Source of the DNA: Blautia sp. MSJ-9
Lineage (GTDB): Bacteria > Bacillota > Clostridia > Lachnospirales > Lachnospiraceae
Direction: 5' to 3'
Assembly (NCBI RefSeq): GCF_018919065.1
Contig: NZ_JAHLQG010000031.1
Location: forward strand, 62,001-126,000
Length of the DNA stretch: 64,000 bases
Position numbers and translations under genes: made by a program. Below are positions 8,406 through 16,648 of this stretch, piece after piece; within the stretch, counting starts at the first letter, position 1, and each line of letters opens with the position of its first letter. The notes under the pieces are model-generated. The model made no database searches, was not told where the DNA came from, and saw only the letters and a program-made list of their open reading frames with translations.

Positions 8406-8487
8406 AGTGTCGTTATAAAGACACTGTTATAAGAATCATTTTACCTTGATAATAGAAACGAAGCAAGAACAAAATGGACGGTTATAA
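8406..8487. promoter_or_regulatory. Palindrome and repeated GTTATAA motifs between divergent genes
   Basis: AGTGTC-N8-GACACT (8406-8425) is a perfect 6-bp inverted repeat. GTTATAA appears three times (8412, 8426 and 8481), the last as the palindrome GTTATAAC just before the regulator start. Such repeats between a regulator and a divergent gene are candidate operators, possibly for the adjacent XRE protein. Confidence 0.4.
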
Positions 8488-8490
8488 CAA

Positions 8491-8712
8491 ATGATAAGTT
8501 ACGCAAAATTATGGAAGACAATGAAAAAACGTGGAATTTCCCAGTATGACCTGTATACCTACTATGGGATCAGTAATTCTTTTCTGGATAAACTCCGCCA
8601 TAATAAAAATGTAGAAATCCGCAGTCTTGATATTTTATGTTCAATTCTTGACTGCGATTTCGGAGATATTGTAGAACATATCCCGGACAGCTCTGTATCT
8701 CAGGAAAAATAA
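8491..8712 (+). CDS. Small XRE/Cro-type helix-turn-helix regulator
   Basis: A 73-residue protein made almost entirely of one Cro/CI-type helix-turn-helix: LWKTMKKRGISQYDLYTYYG, then SNSFLDKLRHNKNVEIRSLD and LCSILDCDFGDIVEHI. It matches the compact YozG-like regulators common in Firmicutes. The RBS is weak, and repeated GTTATAA motifs sit immediately upstream, so it may be autoregulated. Its targets cannot be identified from sequence; the divergent small membrane gene is the obvious candidate. Confidence 0.85.
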   Translation: MISYAKLWKTMKKRGISQYDLYTYYGISNSFLDKLRHNKNVEIRSLDILCSILDCDFGDIVEHIPDSSVSQEK

Positions 8713-8989
8713 TCTGTTTTGTGTTATAATTGTTTTGTATCTTTTGGTAGAACAATCTGCACTATTTTTTAATGTTTCTTCTGCATTTCTTCTTTCATAA
8801 ATCCTACACTTGATTTCTTCTAAATTTCCTTCAAAATGCACTCATTTATAAATCTAACCTATGAATTTATTTATAAAAACAAAGGATTTTTTTCTGCATT
8901 TATGTTATACTTTTTAAGGATTATACAACATGCTAACCATAATTAAACCAACCCGTAAAAAATATTCACTTGAAAGGATTGTAACCTAT

Positions 8990-10360
8990 ATGAAATATGA
9001 TGTAGTAATCATTGGCGCCGGACCTGGCGGCATTTTTTCTGCTTATGAGCTGATGGAACAGAACAAGGATCTTAAGATTGCTGTTTTTGAATCAGGTAAT
9101 CCCCTGAATAAAAGGCACTGCCCAATCGATGGAAATAAAGTAAAAACCTGTATTAAATGCAAAACCTGTGCTATTATGAGTGGTTTCGGTGGTGCCGGTG
9201 CTTTCTCTGACGGTAAATACAACATCACCAATGACTTTGGCGGAACTCTTTATGAGCACATCGGTAAGAAAGAAGCTCTTGATCTGATGCGTTATGTAGA
9301 TGACATTAACGTTGCCTACGGCGGTCAGGATACAAAAATGTATTCTACTGCAGGAACAAAATTTAAGAAGCTCTGTATGCAGAATAAATTAAAACTTCTG
9401 GATGCTTCTGTGCGTCATCTGGGAACAGATATCAATTATGTAGTTCTGGAGAATCTTTATGCCAAATTAAAAGAGCATGTGGATTTCTTCTTTAATACTC
9501 CGGTAGAACATCTGGAGCTCCTGGATGACGGTTATCGTATCATCACAAAAGACGGTACAACAGATTGCAGCAAATGTATTGTTTCTGTTGGCCGAAGCGG
9601 AAGCAAATGGATGGAAGAAGTCTGTAAGGAGCTGGATATCCCAACCAAATCTAACCGCGTAGACCTTGGTGTACGTGTAGAACTCCCGGCCGTTATCTTC
9701 TCCCATCTGACTGATGAGCTTTATGAAAGCAAGATTGTTTACAGAACAGAAAAATTCGAAGATAATGTAAGAACTTTCTGTATGAATCCTTACGGTATTG
9801 TCGTAAACGAAAATACAAACGGTATTGTCACAGCTAACGGACACAGCTATGAAGATCCGTCCAAGCAGACCGAGAATACAAACTTTGCACTTCTGGTTGC
9901 AAAGCATTTCTCAGAGCCTTTTAAGGACAGTAATGGATACGGCGAAAGTATCGCACGCCTTTCCAATATGCTTGGCGGTGGCGTTATTGTTCAGCGTTTC
10001 GGAGATCTGGTACGTGGAAGAAGAAGTACCGTCGCACGTATCGAAGAGGGTATGGTACGCCCGACACTGGCAGCTACTCCTGGTGACCTGAGCCTTGTTC
10101 TGCCGAAGCGTATCCTTGACGGAATCATCGAGATGATTTATGCTCTGGATAAAATTGCTCCTGGTACAGCAAACGACGATACCCTTCTCTATGGTGTGGA
10201 AGTTAAGTTCTATAATATGGAAGTTGAGATTAATGAAAATCTGGAGAGCAGATATAAAGGGCTGTATATCATCGGTGACGGAAGTGGTGTCACTCATTCC
10301 CTGTCACATGCTTCTGCAAGTGGTGTTTATGTAGCACGTCAGATTGTTGAGAATATGTAA
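8990..10360 (+). CDS. FAD-dependent oxidoreductase (COG2509-like)
   Basis: The N-terminus has the dinucleotide-binding motif VIIGAGPGGIFSAYEL, followed by a Cys-rich segment (CPIDGNKVKTCIKCKTC) and GFGGAGAFSDGKYN, characteristic of the uncharacterised FAD-dependent dehydrogenases of COG2509. The C-terminus has LYIIGDGSGVTHSLSHASASG, the usual second FAD contact. I place the start at the ATG at 8990, giving 456 residues, because AAAGGA lies 11 nt upstream and MKYDVVIIGAG is the canonical beginning; an ATG 60 nt upstream would add an unrelated tail. The substrate is unknown. It ends near a shared bidirectional terminator. Confidence 0.85.
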   Translation: MKYDVVIIGAGPGGIFSAYELMEQNKDLKIAVFESGNPLNKRHCPIDGNKVKTCIKCKTCAIMSGFGGAGAFSDGKYNITNDFGGTLYEHIGKKEALDLMRYVDDINVAYGGQDTKMYSTAGTKFKKLCMQNKLKLLDASVRHLGTDINYVVLENLYAKLKEHVDFFFNTPVEHLELLDDGYRIITKDGTTDCSKCIVSVGRSGSKWMEEVCKELDIPTKSNRVDLGVRVELPAVIFSHLTDELYESKIVYRTEKFEDNVRTFCMNPYGIVVNENTNGIVTANGHSYEDPSKQTENTNFALLVAKHFSEPFKDSNGYGESIARLSNMLGGGVIVQRFGDLVRGRRSTVARIEEGMVRPTLAATPGDLSLVLPKRILDGIIEMIYALDKIAPGTANDDTLLYGVEVKFYNMEVEINENLESRYKGLYIIGDGSGVTHSLSHASASGVYVARQIVENM

Positions 10361-10405
10361 TTTATCAGACAGCTATAGTTTCTTTACCACCTGATAAATC
10401 CGGTC

Positions 10406-10450
10406 AAGCGGATAAAAGCATCTGCTTCGTTACTTGCTCATAATCGAATA
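10406..10450 (+). repeat. Dispersed 45-bp intergenic repeat, copy 1
   Basis: The 45 bp beginning AAGCGGATAAAA and ending GCTCATAATCGAATA match 40 of 45 positions with a second copy at 44142-44186 in the same orientation. Both copies are intergenic and are followed by short inverted repeats containing CGCAG. No coding potential was seen. Confidence 0.75.
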
Positions 10451-10478
10451 AAACTGATCTGCTCCGCAGTTTCAGTTA

Positions 10479-10523
10479 AAAAATGGAGACTGTAGCTCAT
10501 TCGAACCTACAGTCCCCATTTTT
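10479..10523. terminator. Bidirectional intrinsic terminator
   Basis: An A-rich run, GG and GACTGTAG pair with CTACAGTC, CC and a T-rich run with a single mismatch. Poly-A and poly-T flank the stem, so it can serve both the plus-strand oxidoreductase and the minus-strand acetyltransferase, which converge here. Confidence 0.8.
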
Positions 10524-10581
10524 ATATTCTCATTAGTTTATATTCTGGTTAATTTAAAAGAATCAGCCCAAACATCTAAGA

Positions 10582-11055
10582 TCATGCTCTATGATATGCC
10601 ATCCATTTATCTAATCCTACACGTTCAAAAGAACCACAATATTGAAACCCGCATTTCTCCAGAAGTCTCTGCATTGGAATATTATCTGCATAGGTGTCCA
10701 TTCGGATATTCGGTATCTGCGAATATGCCCAGTCCAGGCAGTAAGAGGCGGCGCCTTTCACAATTCCTGTTGATGCAACCCTGTGAACTACCGCATAAGG
10801 TTCTTCGTTCAGCCATTTTCCATTAATCCGTCTGTAGTCTTCATCTTCTTCCACTGCATAGTAAAATACACAGGCAATCTGTTCCTTTTCTATGCACAGA
10901 TACATGCGGTCTAAATCCTGCTCTATCAGTTCTCTTGACGGATAGTCGTCTCCCCACTGTTCTGCATTGCCGTTTGTACGCATAAATTCTCTTGCTTTTT
11001 CATAAATCTGCATGATCTGATCCAGATCCTGCACAGATGCTTTTCTTATTTCCAT
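10582..11055 (-). CDS. GNAT-family N-acetyltransferase
   Basis: 157 residues with the Gcn5 fold. It opens MEIRKASVQDLDQIMQIYEKAREFM, as many GNAT proteins do, has a central beta-strand CVFYYAVEED, and ends with MQRLLEKCGFQYCGSFERVG, the typical final helix-strand (LEKxGF). The central AVVHRVASTGIVKGAASY region takes the place of the acetyl-CoA pyrophosphate loop. The acceptor substrate cannot be predicted. It lies downstream of a hybrid histidine kinase on the same strand. Confidence 0.85.
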   Translation of the reverse strand: MEIRKASVQDLDQIMQIYEKAREFMRTNGNAEQWGDDYPSRELIEQDLDRMYLCIEKEQIACVFYYAVEEDEDYRRINGKWLNEEPYAVVHRVASTGIVKGAASYCLDWAYSQIPNIRMDTYADNIPMQRLLEKCGFQYCGSFERVGLDKWMAYHRA

Positions 11056-11101
11056 ATATATTGACCCTCGTATTATATAATAGTAGTCTCATTTTATGTT
11101 T

Positions 11102-13075
11102 CTAATTTATTGTCTCTGCAATTATACGCATAAGTTTTTCGATTTCAATCGGTTTGGCAGCATACCCGTTCATTCCTGCTTCAAAAGCAGCTCTGCGGTC
11201 TTCCTCGAATGCATTTGCAGTCATAGCAATGATTGGAATCTTCGACCGACTGTCAGGCAATTTACGGATCATTTTCGCAGCCTGATAACCATTCATAACA
11301 GGCATCTGAATATCCATAATGATCAGATCATAATATCCTGCATCTGCTGTTCTCAGCATATAAAGTGCGATTTCTCCATTCTCTGCGATTTCCACCTGAA
11401 TTCCTGCATCAGAAAGAATCGTCAAAGTTATCTCCGCATTAAGGGCATTGTCTTCAACCAGAAGGATTCTTTTGCCCTTTAATGATATCTCCGGCTTCTG
11501 CTGTTCATTCGGTTTACTGTTCTCTGCCAAAGCCAGCTTTAACGGGATTTCAACTGTAAAGCAGCTGCCTTTTCCCTGAGTACTCTCTACTGTGACCGTT
11601 CCATTCATCAACTCCACAAATGATTTCACGATTCTCAGACCCAGCCCGGTTCCCATAATGCCGCTTTCCGAAGTATTTCTTTCCCTGGAAAATGCTTCAA
11701 ACAGATGTGGAATATATTCTTTGTTGATCCCAATACCAGAATCTGCCACCGCGATCCTTAATAACATATGATTCGGCTCTGCCGCAGAAAGCTCTTCTAT
11801 ATTTACATCTACGCTTCCATATGTCGGTGTATATTTTACTGCATTACTCATAAGATTCATCAGAATCTCTCTCAATTTCATTGTATCGCACAGTACATTC
11901 TGATGAGTTATATCAATATGACGGGTAACTTTCAGACACTTACGAGTGATTTCATTTTCCAGCAAAACATCCAGTGTTCCATTTAGTTTTCTGATATCCC
12001 ATACAGTTTCATGCAGCGTTTCCTTCCCACTCTCAATTCTTGACACTTCCAGAATATTTCCGATCAGTGCCAGCAGAAAACAGCTGGAGTCTTTTAATTT
12101 GTTTAAATATTCTTTTGTTTTCTCTTTTTCTCCCCAATGACTCTCCATCAGATTCGCATACCCAATAATCGCATTCATCGGAGTCCTGAGATCGTGCGAC
12201 ATGGCAAACAAAAAATCTGTTTTGGCTTTGCTTCCTTCCTGTGCCTGCTGCAAGGCTTTTCGAAGCATCATCATATCAGAAACATCCAGAAATGTAGTTA
12301 CTGCAACTCTTTCTCCACTTGGCAGATAAATAGACTTTGTTTTTGCCATGGCATGGCATTCTTTCTCACTGTCTTTATTAATGATGCATTCATAGTCAAC
12401 TACAACATCTTCATCGCGCAAACGCTTTAATTTTTCAATAGTTTCCTTTTCCGGATAATATACTTTCTTAAGGATTGTGCCCAGATTCTTCTGCGCTTCC
12501 CTGATGTCTTTTACATTATACATTCTCAGTGCTTCTTTGTTCATATGTATAACTCTATGACTTGGAAGTGTATATGTCAGCAGTCCACAACTCTGTACAT
12601 CCAGAAGATCTCTGTAATAATTCTCCTGGATAACCTGTTCTCTTCTGAGATTCATATTCTGTTCTGCCAGACGGCGTTCTGCAAATTTATCACGTTCCAG
12701 ACGCATGATATCCGAAATATCCTGATGCGTACCGATTATGCTGGCACAGTCTGTCACCGACATATCTCTGCATCCGCCACAGCGAACCAGCATTTCACCT
12801 GAAACAGGATGAATATAACGATATACAATCTCTATTCGCGTTTCTGTCAGTTTACTCATATATTCCCGAAACAGTTCTCTGTCATCCGGATGGATCCGTT
12901 CTAAAAAAAATGCCTGACGTTCTTCCGGTGTTACAGGTTCTGTGATCCCCAGAAGTTCATCCATCATAGAATCTGCATAGAACCGCCCTACTTCATTATC
13001 GCAAAATTCCACTCTCCAAAGTCCGATTCTTGATGTGTGAAGAATCTTTTTTTCATCCACATGCTGTTCACCCAT
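11102..13075 (-). CDS. Hybrid sensor histidine kinase with receiver domain
   Basis: 657 residues with two PAS-like segments (about 15-125 and 155-270), a HisKA domain with phosphoacceptor H294 in FAMSHDLRTPMN, a HATPase domain with DSGIGI and GTGLGLRIVKSF, and a C-terminal receiver starting KRILLVEDN and carrying the Asp in MDIQMPVMNG. There is no transmembrane segment, so it is probably a cytoplasmic sensor. No response regulator or phosphotransfer gene is adjacent, so its output partner is unknown. A GGAGGGAG site precedes the ATG. Confidence 0.93.
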   Translation of the reverse strand: MGEQHVDEKKILHTSRIGLWRVEFCDNEVGRFYADSMMDELLGITEPVTPEERQAFFLERIHPDDRELFREYMSKLTETRIEIVYRYIHPVSGEMLVRCGGCRDMSVTDCASIIGTHQDISDIMRLERDKFAERRLAEQNMNLRREQVIQENYYRDLLDVQSCGLLTYTLPSHRVIHMNKEALRMYNVKDIREAQKNLGTILKKVYYPEKETIEKLKRLRDEDVVVDYECIINKDSEKECHAMAKTKSIYLPSGERVAVTTFLDVSDMMMLRKALQQAQEGSKAKTDFLFAMSHDLRTPMNAIIGYANLMESHWGEKEKTKEYLNKLKDSSCFLLALIGNILEVSRIESGKETLHETVWDIRKLNGTLDVLLENEITRKCLKVTRHIDITHQNVLCDTMKLREILMNLMSNAVKYTPTYGSVDVNIEELSAAEPNHMLLRIAVADSGIGINKEYIPHLFEAFSRERNTSESGIMGTGLGLRIVKSFVELMNGTVTVESTQGKGSCFTVEIPLKLALAENSKPNEQQKPEISLKGKRILLVEDNALNAEITLTILSDAGIQVEIAENGEIALYMLRTADAGYYDLIIMDIQMPVMNGYQAAKMIRKLPDSRSKIPIIAMTANAFEEDRRAAFEAGMNGYAAKPIEIEKLMRIIAETIN

Positions 13076-13148
13076 GGCAATAGACTCCCTCCACTGTTAT
13101 TCTATTTAATCAAACTAATACTCTCTTTCGATTTGATGCATGATTCTG

Positions 13149-14327
13149 TTAAAACTTCGCAGATACCTTGTCTCCTCTTCTCTTTGTCAGAAGACAGACA
13201 GTTTCACAGTGGTCTGTAAAACTGAACATATCAACCGGCTGTATTTTTCTTACTTCATATCCGTGTTTCGTAAGATACTCCAGGTCTCTTGCGAGAGTTT
13301 CAGGGCCACAAGATACATATACAATCCTAGATGGTCCCAGCTTAATCATAGATGACATAAATTTCTTATCACTGCCTGTACGCGGCGGATCCATAAACAC
13401 TACATCCGCAGTCTCACCGTTCTCTGCCATTGCTTCCATGAACTCCCCGGCATCACCCTGATAGAAATGTGCATTTGTAATCTTATTCTCTCTTGCATTA
13501 ATTTTTGCATCATGCACAGCATCGGGATTTAATTCCACACCTATGACATTCTTTGCTCTCTTTGCAGCAACCAATCCGATCGTTCCGATTCCACAATAAG
13601 CATCAATTACTGTTTCTTTTCTGCCAAGACCTGCATACTCAATTGCCGTCTTATACAGGATTTCCGTCTGTACAGGATTTACCTGATAGAATGACTGTGG
13701 AGAAATTCGGAAAGAACATCCACAGAGTGTATCGCGGATAAATCCTTTTCCGTAAATTACAATATCTCGTTCTCCCAGCACCATACTGGTCTTCTTGTCA
13801 TTGACATTCAATACCACTGTGGTGATCTGTGGATATTTTTTTCGTAAGTATTTTACGAAATTATTCTTTGATGGAAATACCGGAGATGCTACAACAAGGA
13901 CTACCATAATCTCATCTGTAGAAAACCCTCTTCTTACCAAAACATGACGAAGAAGGCCATAACCTGTGTCTTCATCATATGTTTTTATTTTAAAAGATTT
14001 CAACATATCACGAATTGTACGGATAATTTCCTGACTGATCCTGTCTTCGATCATACATTCTTCTACAGGAACTACTTTATGTGTTTTTGCCTCATAAGTT
14101 CCACAGATGATGTTGCCTTTTCTATCTCTGTCAAATACTGCATGAACTTTGTTTCTATAATAAAATGGATCATCCATTCCAATAATTGGCTTTACATTTC
14201 CAAACTTCTTAAGAAGTTTGCTCATTTTCTTCTGCTTAGCAGCCAGCTGTTCTTTGTAAGGAACGCCTTGATACTGACAGCTTCCACATTTTTTTGATAC
14301 GCTACATTTTTTTATTTTTTCTTCCAT
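13149..14327 (-). CDS. rlmD: RlmD/RumA-type rRNA (uracil-C5)-methyltransferase
   Basis: A TrmA/RumA-family enzyme that transfers a methyl group from SAM to C5 of uracil in RNA. The Cys motif near the N-terminus (CSVSKKCGSCQYQG) suggests an Fe-S cluster. SAM-binding (VIDAYCGIGTIGL), the DPPRTG motif and the catalytic Cys in IVYVSCGPETLARDL are present. At 392 residues it is shorter than E. coli RlmD and has no obvious TRAM domain before the cluster. The exact target (23S U1939, U747 or tRNA) cannot be fixed from sequence, so the gene symbol is tentative. Confidence 0.85.
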   Translation of the reverse strand: MEEKIKKCSVSKKCGSCQYQGVPYKEQLAAKQKKMSKLLKKFGNVKPIIGMDDPFYYRNKVHAVFDRDRKGNIICGTYEAKTHKVVPVEECMIEDRISQEIIRTIRDMLKSFKIKTYDEDTGYGLLRHVLVRRGFSTDEIMVVLVVASPVFPSKNNFVKYLRKKYPQITTVVLNVNDKKTSMVLGERDIVIYGKGFIRDTLCGCSFRISPQSFYQVNPVQTEILYKTAIEYAGLGRKETVIDAYCGIGTIGLVAAKRAKNVIGVELNPDAVHDAKINARENKITNAHFYQGDAGEFMEAMAENGETADVVFMDPPRTGSDKKFMSSMIKLGPSRIVYVSCGPETLARDLEYLTKHGYEVRKIQPVDMFSFTDHCETVCLLTKRRGDKVSAKF

Positions 14328-14394
14328 GAAAAATTAACCTGCTTTCTGTCTGCATACTTTTTATAATTATAACAGCGAAAACAGGTTCCTGCAA

Positions 14395-15069
14395 TCAAAT
14401 AGCATCTATTCTATTTCTCAATTTTAACATTTTTCGATCCAAAGATGCAATTTCTTCAGAATATCCCTTTAGTTCTTTTCCTATTTTATCAGCACCTTTT
14501 ACATTCTTTTTGTAAAGGAGCTGATATTCGAAAACAGACCAGAAGTCCATAGCTGTTGTTCGAATCTGGATTTCCACTGTTTTTGTTTCCATTTTATTAT
14601 CAATACAGACAGGAACTCCCATGATCAGATGCAGACTCATATATCCGCTTTTCTTTGGTTTTGCAATATAATCTTTTTCTTTGATAAGCGTAAGATCTTT
14701 CTGTTCCTTCAACATTTTCGCAATTTCATATACATCATCTACAAAAAGACAAACTATCCTGATTCCGATTAAATCATTCAATTTGGTTTTGGCAAGTGTA
14801 AATTCTGGTTTCAGGTTCTTGCGTTTCATCTTGGCATAGATACTTTCCGGTGTCTTTATCCTCTGCGAAACATTCTGGATTACTTCTCTGTTATATTTGC
14901 TTTCCAACTGTTCGCCAATTATTTTGACTTTTACAGCCAGGACTCCCATCACATACTGACAGTGAAGATAATATTGGTCTTTATTCATTTCATTTCTTAT
15001 TTTCTCTATTTCTTTTTTTATATCCCTCTCCCCATTTCTGCAATTGCTGTTATCAGGCAGATAAGTCAT
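14395..15069 (-). CDS. relQ: Small alarmone synthetase (RelQ-like GTP pyrophosphokinase)
   Basis: 224 residues carrying only the RelA/SpoT synthetase domain, so it should make (p)ppGpp without a hydrolase. Characteristic motifs are RIKTPESIYAKMKRK, LNDLIGIRIVCLFVDD, PKKSGYMSLHLI and VEIQIRTTAMDFWSVFEYQL. C-terminal helices resemble the tetramerising tail of RelQ/RelP. The start is uncertain because no strong RBS precedes the first ATG; Met28 is an alternative. It is transcribed away from a candidate small-RNA locus that starts just upstream on the opposite strand. Confidence 0.9.
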   Translation of the reverse strand: MTYLPDNSNCRNGERDIKKEIEKIRNEMNKDQYYLHCQYVMGVLAVKVKIIGEQLESKYNREVIQNVSQRIKTPESIYAKMKRKNLKPEFTLAKTKLNDLIGIRIVCLFVDDVYEIAKMLKEQKDLTLIKEKDYIAKPKKSGYMSLHLIMGVPVCIDNKMETKTVEIQIRTTAMDFWSVFEYQLLYKKNVKGADKIGKELKGYSEEIASLDRKMLKLRNRIDAI

Positions 15070-15252
15070 TACGATTCATTGTCTGTGTATAATCGAATAG
15101 TTATTATATTATCATGTTTATATATTTTTCACTATCATTTTTCTGTAAAACAATTGTTAATTTATACAGAATTTTCCCAGAAGAAATCTATGTTATGTCG
15201 GATTTTAGATTATTTTGTCGAAATGTTCTAAGCAGATTTATGGTTAATCCTG

Positions 15253-15281
15253 TAGACGAATGTAGAAAAATGTGGTATAGT
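15253..15281 (+). promoter_or_regulatory. Extended -10 promoter for a candidate small RNA
   Basis: TAGACG (-35, 15253-15258) is followed after exactly 17 bp by TGG-TATAGT (extended -10, hexamer 15276-15281). The predicted start is near 15288. No coding sequence with a credible RBS follows. Confidence 0.65.
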
Positions 15282-15287
15282 TTATAC

Positions 15288-15560
15288 ATACTAAAGAGAT
15301 GAAAACAAGATACAAAAGAGTTATCCAGATTACTAATGAATAAACTCACAAAGTAATCAACTTGCAAAAGTTAAAATACAAAAGATAAATATTTAAAATA
15401 CAAATGTTCAAATTATAAACCACTAAAGAGAATCGTCTAAAATTGTAATGATTCATCTCCTAATCACTAAAGATTTCTATCTGAAATACAAAAGATATAC
15501 ACATTGTGAAAATATTATACAAAAGCTAAAAAGACAGTTTCCTAAACGAGACTGTCTTTT
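15288..15560 (+). ncRNA. Candidate novel small RNA (about 270 nt, A-rich, repeated motifs)
   Basis: This sits inside a 660-bp gene-free stretch between relQ and tpiA. A good promoter precedes it and a Rho-independent terminator ends it, but only a 13-codon frame is visible near its start. The body is A-rich and weakly structured. TACAAAAG occurs four times (15311, 15377, 15487, 15518) with close variants TGCAAAAG (15363) and TACAAATG (15399); ACTAAAGA occurs three times (15290, 15422, 15466). Repeated single-stranded motifs recall RNAs that titrate a protein or pair with several targets. I recognise no known RNA family. The function is unknown and transcription is inferred. Confidence 0.55.
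15529..15560 (+). terminator. Terminator of the candidate small RNA
   Basis: AAAAGACAGT (15529-15538) pairs perfectly with ACTGTCTTTT (15551-15560), followed by ATTTATG. The A-run before the stem could also let it work in the other direction. Confidence 0.75.
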
Positions 15561-15644
15561 ATTTATGTAAAAATCAGAGTTTCTGTCTTTTTATCACCAG
15601 AGAATACGTAAGACTTTCTACCTATTCCAGCGGTAGATAATAAT

Positions 15645-15678
15645 ACACGCCCTGGCAGTCGAAACTGTCAGGGCGTGT
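15645..15678 (-). terminator. Strong hairpin downstream of tpiA
   Basis: ACACGCCCTGGCAGT and ACTGTCAGGGCGTGT form a 15-bp stem with one wobble around a CGAA tetraloop, about 55 bp past the tpiA stop. On the minus strand it is followed by a T/A-rich stretch rather than a pure T-run, so it may act as terminator or as a 3'-stabilising structure. A second, weaker hairpin (TCTACC...GGTAGA) follows. Confidence 0.65.
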
Positions 15679-15731
15679 TCTGTCTGGGCACAAAGATTAT
15701 CTATTTATAATCAGTTTTGAATTTATAATTC

Positions 15732-16481
15732 TTATTTGTAGTTTACGATCTTTCCGAAATCAGCTTTCAGAGAAGCGCCACCAACAAGACCACCATCGAT
15801 ATCGTTCTGAACGAATAAGTCAGGAGCTGTTGCAGGATTTACAGATCCGCCGTACTGGATGCGGATTGCTTCTGCTGTTGCTTCATCATAGATTTCAGCA
15901 ATGCAAGCACGGATACCAGCGCATACTTCCTGAGCCTGCTCAGTTGTAGCTGTTTTGCCTGTTCCGATTGCCCAGATTGGCTCGTAAGCGATAACTGCTG
16001 TCTTAGCCTGATCTGCTGTAACACCCTGGAATCCAACTTTAACCTGCTGACGGATGAAATCCATTGTCACGCCCTGCTCTCTCTGAGTAAGAGTTTCGCC
16101 GCAGCACATGATAGGTGTGATTCCATGTTCGAAAGCTTTGAGGATCTTCTTGTTAACGTCTTCGTTTGTTTCTCCGAAGTATTCTCTTCTTTCGGAATGT
16201 CCGAGAACAACGTATTTAACTCCAGCGTCTACGAGCATTGCAGGGGAGATTTCTCCTGTGTAGGCACCTTTCTCTTCGAAGTACATGTTCTCAGCACCAA
16301 CCTGGATATTGGTTCCTTTAGCAGCTTCTACAACTGGGATGATGTCGATTGCAGGTACGCAGAATACAACGTCAACTTCGTCATTTACTACTAATGGTTT
16401 TAATGTTTCTACTAATTTAACGGCTTCGCTTGGTGTCATGTTCATTTTCCAGTTACCAGCGATAATTTTCTTTCTTGCCAT
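15732..16481 (-). CDS. tpiA: Triose-phosphate isomerase
   Basis: Interconverts dihydroxyacetone phosphate and glyceraldehyde 3-phosphate. The 249-residue barrel contains the substrate lysine in GNWKMN (about K12), the catalytic histidine in VVLGHSERR, the catalytic glutamate in [11 protein letters not shown] and the phosphate loop [11 protein letters not shown] and GGLVGGASL. An AAGGAGAT site lies 9 nt before the ATG. It follows pgk and gap on the same strand but is separated from pgk by about 170 bp containing repeats, so processing or separate promoters are possible. Confidence 0.98.
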   Translation of the reverse strand: MARKKIIAGNWKMNMTPSEAVKLVETLKPLVVNDEVDVVFCVPAIDIIPVVEAAKGTNIQVGAENMYFEEKGAYTGEISPAMLVDAGVKYVVLGHSERREYFGETNEDVNKKILKAFEHGITPIMCCGETLTQREQGVTMDFIRQQVKVGFQGVTADQAKTAVIAYEPIWAIGTGKTATTEQAQEVCAGIRACIAEIYDEATAEAIRIQYGGSVNPATAPDLFVQNDIDGGLVGGASLKADFGKIVNYK

Positions 16482-16542
16482 GATAATTTTATCTCCTTAG
16501 TGTCCCTTGTGGGACGTTATTTATATGGTAACACCACATCTA

Positions 16543-16639
16543 CTAAATTCAAGCTTCGCCCACGGCTCACTTTCATTAAGTAGATAGGTAGGCTTTCACA
16601 CTAAATTCGGCCTGCACCTACGGCTTGACCTTATTAAGT
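16543..16639. repeat. Imperfect direct repeat in the pgk-tpiA gap
   Basis: Two 39-bp blocks (16543-16581 and 16601-16639) both begin CTAAATTC, share ACGGCT in the middle and end ATTAAGT; 27 of 39 positions match by eye. No frame crosses them. They may be a duplicated intergenic element or part of a structured spacer RNA. Confidence 0.5.
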
Positions 16640-16648
16640 GTTCAATGC

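Noticed and set aside
15302-15340. 13-codon peptide gene at the start of the small RNA
   Set aside because: It has only a weak AAAGAG ahead of the ATG and no recognisable peptide features; a short regulatory peptide cannot be ruled out but is not supported.
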